Part shown: in pieces, positions 52,508 to 61,418 of the stretch
Layout of the letters: each line of letters begins with the position of its first letter
How positions within the stretch are numbered: position 1 is the stretch's first letter
Assembly: GCF_002013915.1 (NCBI RefSeq)
Contig: NZ_MBTF01000037.1
Coordinates: 62,001-126,000 of the forward strand
Direction of reading: 5' to 3'
Source: Mucilaginibacter pedocola
Lineage (GTDB): Bacteria > Bacteroidota > Bacteroidia > Sphingobacteriales > Sphingobacteriaceae
DNA: 64,000 bases
Translations under genes and position numbers: made by a program
The notes under the pieces: generated by a model
What the model saw: only the letters and a program-made list of their open reading frames with translations
Told to the model about the DNA's origin: nothing
The model's database searches: none

Positions 52508-54811
52508 ATGAAATTATATAAAGCGGCGGCTTTAATTTGTTCTTTAACGGTTATAGGGTTCGGCAGTGCATCGGCGCAACAAGCCGATGCACGTTACCCA
52601 ATTATTCCGTACCCAACCCAACTGGTGCCGGCTACGGGTAGTTTTACCGTAACGCCGGCCACTAAAATTGTAGCATCGGCAGCGTTTAAAAACGAGGCGG
52701 GGATGCTAAACCAGCTGCTGGCGAATAGCCTTGGTAAGAAACTGTTGCAAACTACAGCTGCTGCTGGTAAAACTATCAGCCTGAAATATGATGCAAGTGT
52801 TACCGCCGAAGAAGGCTATAAGCTAAGTATTACTCCTGCGCAGGTTGTAATAGCTGCCAAAACCAGCAAGGGCATGTTTATGGGCGTGCAAACGCTTAGG
52901 CAACTGCTACCTGCTACTGCCGAGCGCAGCAGACTAAAAACTATGGCAAGCCTTAGCCTGCCTGCAGTAGCTATAAATGATGCACCGGTTTATGCTTACC
53001 GCGGTATGCATTTGGATGTATCGAGGCATTTCTTCTCCATACAATACCTGCACAAATTTGTCGACCTGCTGGCGCTTTACAAATTCAATAAATTCCACCT
53101 GCACTTAACGGACGACCAGGGCTGGCGTGTGGAGATAAAGAAATACCCTAAGTTAACCCAAAACGGCGCATGGCGTACCTTTAATAACCAGGATAGCGCC
53201 TGCATGAAAAAGGCGGCAGATAATCCCGATTTTGAGATAGACAAGTCGCACATTATTACCCGGAACGGCAAAACCCTTTACGGCGGTTTTTACACCCCGG
53301 CACAATTGAAAGGGCTGGTGGCTTATGCTTCTGCCCGTAAGATTGATATCATCCCCGAAATTGATATGCCGGGCCACATGATGGCAGCCATAAACGAGTA
53401 CCCGGAGCTGCTAAGCTGCGATGGCGGCAAAAGTGCTTTTGGCGAATTGTTTACCAAGCCTATTTGCCCTTGCCAGCCGTCAACCTTCAAATTTGCGCAG
53501 GATGTTTACAGCGAGATAATGGATATCTTCCCGTCCAAATTCATCCATATTGGTGGCGACGAGGTAGACCGTTCATCGTGGGCTAAATCCGAAGAGTGTA
53601 AAGAGTTGATGAAAAAGGAAGGCCTGAAGAATACGGCCGAGCTGCAAAGCTATTTCATTAACAATATGGAGAAATTCTTCATCTCTAAAGGGCGTAAGCT
53701 GATTGGCTGGGACGAAGTGCTGGAAGGCGGCGTAACCAAAACCGCTTATATTATGTACTGGCGAAGCTGGGTGCCCAAAGCGCCAATAGAAGCCGCCAAA
53801 CTGGGTAACAAAGTTATCATGACGCCGGGCAACCCGCTTTATTTTGATACCCCACCCGATAAAAATTCAGTGCCTAATGTTTATAATTTCCAAATTATTC
53901 CCAACGGTTTGACTGCCGAAGAAGGTAAGAACATCATTGGTGCGCAGGCTAATATCTGGTCGGAATACATCCCTACAGAAAATCGCGCCGATTACATGTT
54001 CATGCCTCGTATGACAGCCCTCGCCGAAGTGCTATGGACGCATAAGCAGGATTATCCATCGTATCAGCAACGCTTAATGGCGCAATACAGTAGGTTGGAT
54101 GTGCTAAAGGTACACTACCGTTTGCCCGACCTGGGCGGCTTCCTCTCGTCGAACGTGTTCACCGACGAAACTAAACTGGATATCCAAAAGCCATTACCGG
54201 GGCTTACCATTCGGTACACCACCAATGGCACGCTGCCAACTGCTGCCTCAACGGTGTTGGATAAGGTTTTGCCTATCACCACATCGCAACGTATACGCCT
54301 GGCGGCATTTAAAGCCGATGGCAGCATGGGCGATGTGTACGACCTGCAATACCAAAAACAAACATTGGCCGAGCCGGTAAACACCTTTCAGCTGAAAGAC
54401 GGGCTCGCTTGCACCGAGTACAAACAGCTCTATAAAAACACATCGCTGTTGCCAACAGGTAAACCCGATACTTCTTTTGTGGTACAAAGCATTGCCGTGC
54501 CAAAGGAAGCCGAGGCTCCAAGTTTCGCTATTAAATTCCGCGGTTATTTTGATATCCCTGCCGATGGTATTTACAGCTTTTACCTTACCTGCGATGACGG
54601 CGGCACCCTGAAGATAGCCGACCGAATGGTAGTTGATAATGATGGGCTACATGCCGCTATAGAGAAGAATGGTCAGGTTGCCCTCAGGAAAGGCTTACAA
54701 CCGGTAGCCTTAGATTTTATTGAAGGCGGCGGCGGTTATGCCCTTAAATTAAAATACAGTGTTAACGGCTCCGAGCCACAAGATATCCCATCGGCATGGT
54801 TGAAACATTAA
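52508..54811 (+). CDS. Beta-N-acetylhexosaminidase, GH20 with PA14-like domain (locus C)
   Basis: This 767-residue protein has a signal peptide (ending SASAQ). The N-terminal GH20b domain is at about 30-150. The barrel begins YRGMHLDVSRHFF, includes PEIDMPGHM, and has the catalytic pair Asp351-Glu352 in HIGGDEVDRSSW. C-terminal domains are a CHB_HEX-like segment (about 560-600, IRYTTNGTLPTA) and a PA14-like fold (about 665-765, FRGYFDIPADGIYSFYLTCDDGG). It releases terminal N-acetylglucosamine or N-acetylgalactosamine. Its end overlaps the next gene by 16 nt. Confidence 0.94.
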   Translation: MKLYKAAALICSLTVIGFGSASAQQADARYPIIPYPTQLVPATGSFTVTPATKIVASAAFKNEAGMLNQLLANSLGKKLLQTTAAAGKTISLKYDASVTAEEGYKLSITPAQVVIAAKTSKGMFMGVQTLRQLLPATAERSRLKTMASLSLPAVAINDAPVYAYRGMHLDVSRHFFSIQYLHKFVDLLALYKFNKFHLHLTDDQGWRVEIKKYPKLTQNGAWRTFNNQDSACMKKAADNPDFEIDKSHIITRNGKTLYGGFYTPAQLKGLVAYASARKIDIIPEIDMPGHMMAAINEYPELLSCDGGKSAFGELFTKPICPCQPSTFKFAQDVYSEIMDIFPSKFIHIGGDEVDRSSWAKSEECKELMKKEGLKNTAELQSYFINNMEKFFISKGRKLIGWDEVLEGGVTKTAYIMYWRSWVPKAPIEAAKLGNKVIMTPGNPLYFDTPPDKNSVPNVYNFQIIPNGLTAEEGKNIIGAQANIWSEYIPTENRADYMFMPRMTALAEVLWTHKQDYPSYQQRLMAQYSRLDVLKVHYRLPDLGGFLSSNVFTDETKLDIQKPLPGLTIRYTTNGTLPTAASTVLDKVLPITTSQRIRLAAFKADGSMGDVYDLQYQKQTLAEPVNTFQLKDGLACTEYKQLYKNTSLLPTGKPDTSFVVQSIAVPKEAEAPSFAIKFRGYFDIPADGIYSFYLTCDDGGTLKIADRMVVDNDGLHAAIEKNGQVALRKGLQPVALDFIEGGGGYALKLKYSVNGSEPQDIPSAWLKH

Positions 54812-56931
54812 ACGCCGGACTGAAGAAGCTTTCCGTGTTGTGCGTAGCTACCGGCTTCGCTATTAATTCATTTGCGCAGGCACCACCCAAGCCCTATGGC
54901 GCATTGCCCAATAAAGCCCAGCTCAATTGGCACGAAATGGGGATGTATTGCATTATCCACTTCGGGGTAGATACTTATACCAATAAAGAATGGGGCTACG
55001 GCGATGAGGACCCCGCTATAGTGAACCCTACCAAATTCGACGCCATGCAAATTGTTGGCGCGGCAAAGGCGGGCGGTTTTAAAGGCGTGGTAATAGTAGC
55101 CAAACACCACGATGGGCTTGCTATTTGGCCCACCAAAACTACCGAGCACAACATCACCAAAACAAGCTGGAAAAACGGCAAAGGCGATATGGTGAAAGAA
55201 TACAAATTAGCCTGCCAGAAATTGGGTATGCAGTTGGGCTTATACTGCTCGCCTTGGGACAGGAATAACCCTTACTACGGCACGCCAAAGTATTTGGAGA
55301 TATACCGCGCGCAGATAAAAGAATTGTACACCAATTACGGCCCGATTTTTATATCCTGGCACGATGGCGCCAACGGCGGCGACGGCTACTATGGCGGCAA
55401 ACGCGAAGAACGCAAGATAGACCGCACCACCTACTACGATTGGGACAACACATGGGCCATGATACGTAAATGGCAACCCAACGCAGCTATCTTTGGCGAT
55501 ATTGGTGCCGATGTGCGTTGGGTGGGTAACGAGGAAGGAGAGGCCGGCAAAACAAGCTGGGCCACCTACGCGCCGCAGGCGCCCGATGCGGGTAAAAAGC
55601 CATCTAACGGTTACAGCAAATATTGGGAAGCTACCGAAGGTACGCGTAGCGGCAACTGGATGCCCGCAGAATGCGATGTGCCCCTGCGCCCGGGATGGTT
55701 TTACCATGCCTCGCAAAATGAGCAGGTAAAAACGCCTTACCAATTACTCGACCTGTATTACAAAAGCGTAGGCCGCGGTGCCGACCTGGACCTTGGCTTA
55801 TCGCCAAACCGCGACGGCTTGCTGGATGATAATGATGTAGCATCGCTAAAGCAATTCGGCGCGTTGCTTAAACAAACCTTTGCTGTTAACCTGCTCAAAG
55901 GCGCAAGCTTTACGGCAAGCAACATTCGTGGTAACAGCAAAGCCAAATTCGGCCCCGCATTTTTAACAGATGCCGACAGGTACAGCTATTGGGCTACCGA
56001 TGATGCGGTTAAAACCCCATCGCTGGTGGCAGATATGCACACTGCCAGAACGTTCAATGTTATCCGCCTGCGCGAGAATATTAAACTGGGCCAGCGCATT
56101 AACTCGATAGCGGTAGATGCTTATTTAAATGGCGAATGGAAGGAAATTGCCACAGCCACCAGCATTGGTGCCAACCGGCTAATCCGCCTGCCGCAAAATA
56201 TAACGGCAAGCAAAGTAAGGCTGCGCGTAACCGGTGCCGAAGCTTGTGTTGCGTTAAGTGATTTCGGTTTATTTAAAGAGCCGGCCCACCTTACTGCACC
56301 AGGCATCAGCCGCGATAAAAAGGGAATGGTAACTATTGCTACCGATGCACCGGTGAGCAGCATCCGTTATACTACAGATGGTACTGCGCCAACCGCTTTA
56401 TCACCTGTATATCAAAACTCTTTTGCACTGGCTAATGGCGGTACGGTTAAAGCCGTCAGCTTCGAGGGGAATAAAGCCAGCGAACTAAGCACCAAAGCAT
56501 TTGGCCTATCAAAAGAAGGCTGGAAGGTATTGGCAACATCGGCACAGGCAGATACCAAGCCCGAATATGCTATTGATGAAGATGCAAATTCTAACTGGAA
56601 CACCCTGCCGAAGGATAGCCTTGCCACGGCAGCATTCCCGCAGGAAATAGCCATTGATATGGGTGCGGAGCAAACTATAAAGTCCTTTACCTACTTGCCA
56701 AGGCAGGATAAGAAAACCGGCGGCATTGCCGATAGGTACATATTTTACACCAGTGCCGACGGGCAAACCTGGCAGCAGGTAGCCGTCGGAGAATTTTCTA
56801 ACATACAGGCCAACCCCATTGAGCAAACCGTGCCTTTGGCCAAAGCGGTACAAGCCCGCTATTTTAAATTTTCGGTACTCCACGTAACCAAAGGGAATGG
56901 CCTTGCCGTTGCCGAATTGGGCGTTAATTAA
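54796..56931 (+). CDS. Alpha-L-fucosidase, GH29-B type with discoidin-like domains (locus C)
   Basis: This 711-residue protein is read from the ATG at 54796, 16 nt inside the GH20 gene, so translation is probably coupled. A signal peptide ends near NSFAQ (about residue 28). The GH29 barrel has CIIHFGVDTYTNKEW, VVIVAKHHDGLAIW and the nucleophile Asp190 in ISWHDGANGG, a GH29-B form. Later regions resemble F5/8 C (discoidin) carbohydrate-binding domains (about 365-490 and 575-710), with a CHB_HEX_C-like segment between them (ISSIRYTTDGTAPT pattern). GH29-B enzymes often prefer branched alpha-1,3/1,4-fucose. Confidence 0.9.
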   Translation: MVETLNAGLKKLSVLCVATGFAINSFAQAPPKPYGALPNKAQLNWHEMGMYCIIHFGVDTYTNKEWGYGDEDPAIVNPTKFDAMQIVGAAKAGGFKGVVIVAKHHDGLAIWPTKTTEHNITKTSWKNGKGDMVKEYKLACQKLGMQLGLYCSPWDRNNPYYGTPKYLEIYRAQIKELYTNYGPIFISWHDGANGGDGYYGGKREERKIDRTTYYDWDNTWAMIRKWQPNAAIFGDIGADVRWVGNEEGEAGKTSWATYAPQAPDAGKKPSNGYSKYWEATEGTRSGNWMPAECDVPLRPGWFYHASQNEQVKTPYQLLDLYYKSVGRGADLDLGLSPNRDGLLDDNDVASLKQFGALLKQTFAVNLLKGASFTASNIRGNSKAKFGPAFLTDADRYSYWATDDAVKTPSLVADMHTARTFNVIRLRENIKLGQRINSIAVDAYLNGEWKEIATATSIGANRLIRLPQNITASKVRLRVTGAEACVALSDFGLFKEPAHLTAPGISRDKKGMVTIATDAPVSSIRYTTDGTAPTALSPVYQNSFALANGGTVKAVSFEGNKASELSTKAFGLSKEGWKVLATSAQADTKPEYAIDEDANSNWNTLPKDSLATAAFPQEIAIDMGAEQTIKSFTYLPRQDKKTGGIADRYIFYTSADGQTWQQVAVGEFSNIQANPIEQTVPLAKAVQARYFKFSVLHVTKGNGLAVAELGVN

Positions 56932-56937
56932 TTATTG

Positions 56938-59211
56938 ATGAAAAAGTATTTCAAACCGTTCTTATTAGCTATAGCACTTTGCGGTGCAGCAGTAGGTGCA
57001 TCGGGGCAGGCCAAAAAGAAAGCCGCCGCCGATTATACCTCTTTTGTTGACCCTTACATTGGCACCGCCCTGCACGGGCACGTATTTTTAGGCGCCAATG
57101 TACCTTTTGGCGCGGTGCAGTTAGGCCCAGTGAATATTAAAGTGACCGATTGGGATTGGTGCTCGGGCTATAACTATTCTGATAGCACCATTGCCGGTTT
57201 TGCGCATACCCACTTAAGCGGTACAGGTATTGGCGATTTGGGCGATATCCAGTTTATGCCAACCGTTGGCGATGTAAAAGTATTGAGCGGCAGCCTCGCC
57301 GGCGGGTACAATAGCGGTTACTATTCGCTGTTCAGCCATAAAGATGAGGTGGCCCAACCGGGTTACTATTCGGTAAAGCTGAAGCGCTACAATGTCAGCG
57401 TAAGGCTAACCGCCACCACAAGGGTAGGGCTGCACGAGTATACCTTCCCGAAAGCTAAAGATGCGCACATCGTTATCGACCTGCAAAAAGGTATCGGCTG
57501 GGATCACCCCGTGGAAACCTATATCAAACAGTTAAACGATACTACCGTAGTTGGCTACCGCTTGTCTTCGGGCTGGTCGGTTGACGACAGGATATATTTT
57601 GCAGCGGTGTTTTCTAAACGTATCAGCAATTTTGCGGTGTACGATAGTTTGGCGAAAGCTGCCGGTGCCGAATTGAAAGGCCGAAATGTAAAAGGCGTAT
57701 TAAGCTTTGCTACCGCAGCAGGCGAAAAGGTGAAGATAAAAGTAGGCATATCGCCGGTAAGTACCGATAACGCCCTGCTGAATATTGCTGCAGAAGCCTG
57801 CACCTGGGACTTTGATAAGGTACGCGCCGATGCCAAAGCCCTTTGGAATAAAGAGCTGAGCCGTATTGCTATCAAGGCAACTCCTGCCCGCATGAAAACC
57901 TTTTATACCGCCATGTACCACACCATGATAGCGCCATCGGTTTACAACGATTTTAACGGCGACTATCTGGGTACCGATAAAAAGGTGCATAAAAAGGCGG
58001 GCTTCACTAATGTAACCACCATGTCGCTTTGGGATACTTACCGTGCCGAGAATCCCCTCATGACCATTATGCAGCCCGGGCACGTGAACGATATCATCAG
58101 TTCGATGCTGGCCATTTACCAGCAGCAAGGGCGCTTGCCCGTTTGGCCCTTAATGGGCAGCGAAACCGATTGTATGGTGGGTAACAGCGCCATCCCTGTT
58201 GTTGCCGATGCCTTCCTGAAAGGCTACAAAGGCTTCGACGGCGAACTGGCCTACGAAGCCGTAAAGACCACCGCCATGGGCAACGGCCGCGGCCTTAAGT
58301 ATGTGAAAGAGCTGGGTTACATTCCTGCCAATACACAAACCGAAAGCGTGGCAACAGGTTTAGAATATGCTATTGACGACTGGTGCATAGCCCAAATGGC
58401 CAAAGCGCTGGGCAAGCAGGACGATTACGAATACTTCAGCAAGCGCGGTAAAAACTATACCAACTACTTCAATAAAGAAACCCACTTTATGCGTGGCTGC
58501 GTAGGCGAAAACGAATGGCGCACGCCATTCAGCCCCTTTGTATCGCGGCACATGAAAGACGATTTTACCGAGGGTAACCCATGGCAATACACCTGGCTGG
58601 TGCCGCAAGATGTGGAAGGGCTGATGCAACTATTAGGCGGCCGCGATGCCTTTGTTAAAAAACTCGATTCGCTGTTTGTTGCTGAAGGTGATGTGGGTAA
58701 CGAAGCATCTAACGATATTACCGGTTTAATTGGCCAGTACGCCCATGGCAACGAACCAAGCCACCACATTACCTACATGTATGCCTACGCCGGCCAGCAA
58801 TACAAAACTGCCGAAAAGGTGCGCTTTATACTGGATGAGTTTTACACCAACAAAAAAGACGGCATCATAGGCAACGAAGATGTGGGCCAAATGTCGGCCT
58901 GGTACGTGTTATCGGCAATGGGCTTTTACCCGGCTAACCCTGCTAACGGTGCCTACGTATTCGGCAGCCCCGTAATTAATGACGCCGTGCTGAAACTGGC
59001 AGGTAACAAATCGTTCCATATCACCGTGAAAAATAACATCGGTGCCAATAAATATATCCAAAGCATTATACTGAACGGCAAGCCATACGCCAAAAGCTAC
59101 CTGAAACATGCTGATTTGGTGAAAGGCGGTAACATCGTTATCACCATGGGCAGCAAGGCATCGGCAACATTCGGCGTAGCGCCGGAGGCAAGGCCGAAAT
59201 CGGTTTATTAA
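56938..59211 (+). CDS. GH92 alpha-mannosidase (locus C)
   Basis: The ATG at 56938 gives 757 residues. A TTG at 56935 is possible but less likely. The signal peptide ends near ASGQ (about 24). The family begins YTSFVDPYIGTALHGHVFLGANVPFGAV, then SGYNYSDSTIAGFAHTHLSGTG, the Ca-dependent catalytic face. Later marks are TMSLWDTYRAENPLMT, GLIGQYAHGNEPSHHITYMY and GNEDVGQMSAWYVLSAMGFYP. GH92 enzymes remove alpha-mannose exo-wise from N-glycans or mannan. It is the last gene of locus C, 6 nt after the second fucosidase. Confidence 0.95.
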   Translation: MKKYFKPFLLAIALCGAAVGASGQAKKKAAADYTSFVDPYIGTALHGHVFLGANVPFGAVQLGPVNIKVTDWDWCSGYNYSDSTIAGFAHTHLSGTGIGDLGDIQFMPTVGDVKVLSGSLAGGYNSGYYSLFSHKDEVAQPGYYSVKLKRYNVSVRLTATTRVGLHEYTFPKAKDAHIVIDLQKGIGWDHPVETYIKQLNDTTVVGYRLSSGWSVDDRIYFAAVFSKRISNFAVYDSLAKAAGAELKGRNVKGVLSFATAAGEKVKIKVGISPVSTDNALLNIAAEACTWDFDKVRADAKALWNKELSRIAIKATPARMKTFYTAMYHTMIAPSVYNDFNGDYLGTDKKVHKKAGFTNVTTMSLWDTYRAENPLMTIMQPGHVNDIISSMLAIYQQQGRLPVWPLMGSETDCMVGNSAIPVVADAFLKGYKGFDGELAYEAVKTTAMGNGRGLKYVKELGYIPANTQTESVATGLEYAIDDWCIAQMAKALGKQDDYEYFSKRGKNYTNYFNKETHFMRGCVGENEWRTPFSPFVSRHMKDDFTEGNPWQYTWLVPQDVEGLMQLLGGRDAFVKKLDSLFVAEGDVGNEASNDITGLIGQYAHGNEPSHHITYMYAYAGQQYKTAEKVRFILDEFYTNKKDGIIGNEDVGQMSAWYVLSAMGFYPANPANGAYVFGSPVINDAVLKLAGNKSFHITVKNNIGANKYIQSIILNGKPYAKSYLKHADLVKGGNIVITMGSKASATFGVAPEARPKSVY

Positions 59212-59220
59212 CAAAATAAT

Positions 59221-59369
59221 GTCATTTCGATGAGCAGCGGGGAGGGAAAGCGCGGGAGGGCGAAGAGAAATCTTGTTCAATATGCAAAGGCACAATGCAA
59301 AGCCACCATGTTAAGCGGTAATGCTAAGTCGAACAAGATTCCTCGTCGCTTCGCTTCCCTCGGAATGAC
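59221..59369. repeat. Inverted repeat, GTCATTTCGA family
   Basis: GTCATTTCGATGAGC at the left and CTTCCCTCGGAATGAC at the right are imperfect inverted ends, and GAAATCTTGTTC/GAACAAGATTCC pair inside. It is about 149 bp and non-coding. It lies just after GH92 and may serve as its transcription boundary. Confidence 0.65.
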
Positions 59370-59380
59370 AAAGTGATTCA

Positions 59381-59466
59381 CAAAACCAAATCTTGCTATT
59401 ATCCCTCAAACCCCTTAATATTGCCAACCCACCACGGTTGGCAATATTTGTTTAAATGAAGCAGCT
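59381..59466 (+). repeat. 86-bp direct repeat, copy 1 (upstream region and first codons of the GntR gene)
   Basis: It is identical to 60047-60132 except for one base in the loop of the palindrome near 59431. It contains ATGAAGCAGCT at 59456, so a truncated copy of the GntR start codon region, which then stops after about 11 codons. It is direct evidence of a duplication. Confidence 0.9.
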
Positions 59467-59469
59467 TTT

Positions 59470-59515
59470 CCGTCACCGCAGGGTCTCCTGACAAGGGACC
59501 CTGCGGCACGGATGC
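59470..59515 (+). repeat. 46-bp repeat B1, related hairpin element
   Basis: It matches 60002-60047 at 39 of 46 bases. It contains CCGCAGGGTCTCCTG, and a near-complement, CAAGAGACCCTGCGG, lies at 59588-59602, giving a roughly 130-bp palindromic unit. Confidence 0.7.
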
Positions 59516-59616
59516 CTTTAAGAAACGTAAATTACTATCGTTTGCATGATCGGCAAGCAACAATGGAATGCGTCGCAGAGCCCTTTTCAAGAGACCCTGC
59601 GGGGACAGTGAGTGTC

Positions 59617-59955
59617 TTATTTATGGCATACCGGATAATTGAATCTTAATTTTTTTTTATCTTTCTTTAAATAAATAACCATCTCTCCTTTTTTCTTAAA
59701 AATCGAATCGCCCAAGTTGGAAACCGACCAAATATCTTGATGCCGAGGCACACAATAACATAACGATCTAATCGTGTCATAATGGTTTTCTGATCGAATT
59801 ATCATAGATCCGAAACAGCCAACGCCAGTCTGGTTTTTAATAATTATTTTCCCGTTATATTCGGCCTCACGATATTCGGAATCAATATCTACCAGGCAAC
59901 CCTGTGTAGCAGCTATTATAGCCAAAACAAATATTACAGATAGTGTTTTTTTCAT
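59617..59955 (-). CDS. Small lipoprotein inside the duplicated segment
   Basis: This 112-residue protein has a lipobox AATQGC (cysteine about residue 20). The body contains the strands KIIIKNQTGVGCFGSMIIRS and a cluster of cysteines (VGCFG, LCYCVP, YPVCHK) that could form disulfides. The C-terminus is basic (KKDKKKLRF). It is clearly more AT-rich than the surrounding genes. It lies between the direct repeats, so it may have arrived with them. No family recognised. Confidence 0.6.
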   Translation of the reverse strand: MKKTLSVIFVLAIIAATQGCLVDIDSEYREAEYNGKIIIKNQTGVGCFGSMIIRSENHYDTIRSLCYCVPRHQDIWSVSNLGDSIFKKKGEMVIYLKKDKKKLRFNYPVCHK

Positions 59956-60001
59956 AGGCCTTTTAATAGATCAAATTTATATTTATTGACGTTAACTTTA
60001 A

Positions 60002-60047
60002 CCGTCACCGCTTGGGTTCCTGATAAGGGGCCCTGCGGCACGTATGC
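60002..60047 (+). repeat. 46-bp repeat B2
   Basis: Second copy of the B element, directly abutting the 86-bp repeat copy 2. Order in the region is A1-B1-lipoprotein-B2-A2, with both pairs in direct orientation. Confidence 0.7.
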
Positions 60048-60132
60048 AAAACCAAATCTTGCTATTATCCCTCAAACCCCTTAATATTGCCAACCCGCCA
60101 CGGTTGGCAATATTTGTTTAAATGAAGCAGCT
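60047..60132 (+). repeat. 86-bp direct repeat, copy 2 (functional GntR start)
   Basis: It covers the palindrome and the ATG of the intact GntR gene at 60122. It differs from copy 1 (59381-59466) by one base in the palindrome loop, so both copies keep the same arms. Confidence 0.9.
60083..60114 (+). promoter_or_regulatory. Palindromic operator candidate at the GntR start
   Basis: AATATTGCCAACC (60083-60095) and GGTTGGCAATATT (60102-60114) are 13-base perfect arms with a 6-nt spacer, ending 7 nt before the ATG. This fits an autoregulatory operator of the dimeric GntR-type regulator. A terminator-like role is an alternative, since TTTGTTT follows. The same arms are present in copy 1. Confidence 0.55.
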
Positions 60133-61153
60133 CACTTTTTACGATTATATCAAGATCGACGAATACTCGGCCACGCCGAAATATTTGCAGTTGACCAACT
60201 CCATCATCAACGCCCTCGAGGCGGGTAAGATAGCCAAGGATTTCCTGCTGCCTTCCATAAACGACCTCAGTGCCCGCTTCGAAGTATCGCGAGATACGGT
60301 GGAGAAATCGTATAAGCACCTTAAAAAAATTGGCGTCATCAATTCTGTGCCGGGGAAAGGCTACTATATATCCAATACCGATTTCCGCCAGAAGCTGAAG
60401 GTATTCCTGCTGTTCAACAAACTCAGTGCACACAAAAAGATCATCTTCGATGCCTTCTCGGCCGCTTTGGGCGAGGATGTGGCTATCGACCTGTATATCT
60501 ACAATAACGATTTCAAGCTTTTCAAAAAATTGGTGAATACCAAACAGGAGGGTTACTCGCATTACGTTATAGCCCCGCACTTTTTGGAAGGCTTTGAGAA
60601 CGCCCACGAGGTGATCAACACCATCCCGAAGGATAAACTCATCCTGCTTGATAAAAAGATACCCGGCATTACCGGCGAATACAGCGCGGCCTACGAGAAT
60701 TTTGAAAAGGACATATACCACGCCCTGTGCCAGGCCCGCGAGCAGTTGAGCAAATACCACACGCTCAAACTTATCTTCCCGGCGCATAGTTATTTCCCCG
60801 TAGAGATATTAACCGGCTTCAAACGCTTTTGCCAGCAATACGCCTTCAACCACAAAGTGATCAGCGATATTGCCGCCGAACCTATAGGCGAGGGCGAGGT
60901 GTTCATAAACATGATGGAAGACGACCTGGTGATACTGCTGCAGCGCCTCATCGCTATGGAATTGAAAGTTGGCCAGGATGTAGGCGTAATATCCTACAAC
61001 GAAACCCCCATCAAAAAAATACTCCTCAACGGCATCACCACCGTATCCACCGATTTTAAATTCATGGGCGAAGTTGCCGCCTCGCTGGTGCTCAGTAATG
61101 AAAAGAAGCACATCGAAGTGCCTTTTTATTATACCAGGAGAGCGTCGTTGTAG
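60122..61153 (+). CDS. GntR-family regulator, LacI-like sensor domain
   Basis: This 343-residue regulator has an N-terminal GntR winged helix-turn-helix at about residues 18-78 (YLQLTNSIINALEAG, LLPSINDLSARFEVSRDTVEKSYKHL, GKGYYI). The rest resembles a periplasmic-binding/LacI-type sensor (FLLFNKLSAHKKIIFDAFSAAL, DVAIDLYIYNNDFK, VGVISYNETPIKKIL, TTVSTDFKFMGEVAASLVL). This fusion is known in Bacteroidota as sugar-responsive regulators (for example of fucose genes). The adjacent RhaT and aldolase suggest L-rhamnose or a derivative as effector, an inference from context. Confidence 0.88.
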   Translation: MKQLTFYDYIKIDEYSATPKYLQLTNSIINALEAGKIAKDFLLPSINDLSARFEVSRDTVEKSYKHLKKIGVINSVPGKGYYISNTDFRQKLKVFLLFNKLSAHKKIIFDAFSAALGEDVAIDLYIYNNDFKLFKKLVNTKQEGYSHYVIAPHFLEGFENAHEVINTIPKDKLILLDKKIPGITGEYSAAYENFEKDIYHALCQAREQLSKYHTLKLIFPAHSYFPVEILTGFKRFCQQYAFNHKVISDIAAEPIGEGEVFINMMEDDLVILLQRLIAMELKVGQDVGVISYNETPIKKILLNGITTVSTDFKFMGEVAASLVLSNEKKHIEVPFYYTRRASL

Positions 61154-61164
61154 CTTTTTTACGA

Positions 61165-61317
61165 TTCCCTCCCTCGGGAGGGGTGTGGCTGCCCCAAGCG
61201 CAAAGGCAGGGAGGGGTTTAGCCACAAAGTGTAACCGTATACAAAGCGTTAATTCAATGCGTCGAAACCCCTCCCTGCCACCACACCACCCATCACGCCC
61301 CTCCCCCGGGGAGGGAA
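61165..61317. repeat. Inverted repeat, CCCTCCC family
   Basis: The outer arms ATTCCCTCCCTCGGGAGGGG and CCCCTCCCCCGGGGAGGGAA are near-complementary and each is a hairpin. Inner AGGCAGGGAGGGGTTT/AAACCCCTCCCTGCCA also pair. It fills most of the gap between the regulator and rhaT and has no ORF of interest. Confidence 0.75.
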
Positions 61318-61418
61318 TAAGAATTTTTCCCTGACACATGACAGTCCATGACGGATGTTGTTCCCGTCATCCCTACATTAGCCCTACCATTTTATAAACC
61401 TAATTATACAGAGAATAC

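Noticed and set aside
59456..59491. Truncated 11-codon ORF at the first copy of the GntR start
   Set aside because: It stops immediately after the duplicated codons. It is a duplication remnant, not a gene.
60065..60787. Long minus-strand ORF of 240 codons opposite the GntR gene
   Set aside because: The GntR protein on the plus strand has clear HTH and sensor motifs. The minus frame shares its C-terminus with another frame only because of the 86-bp duplication. It is a shadow.
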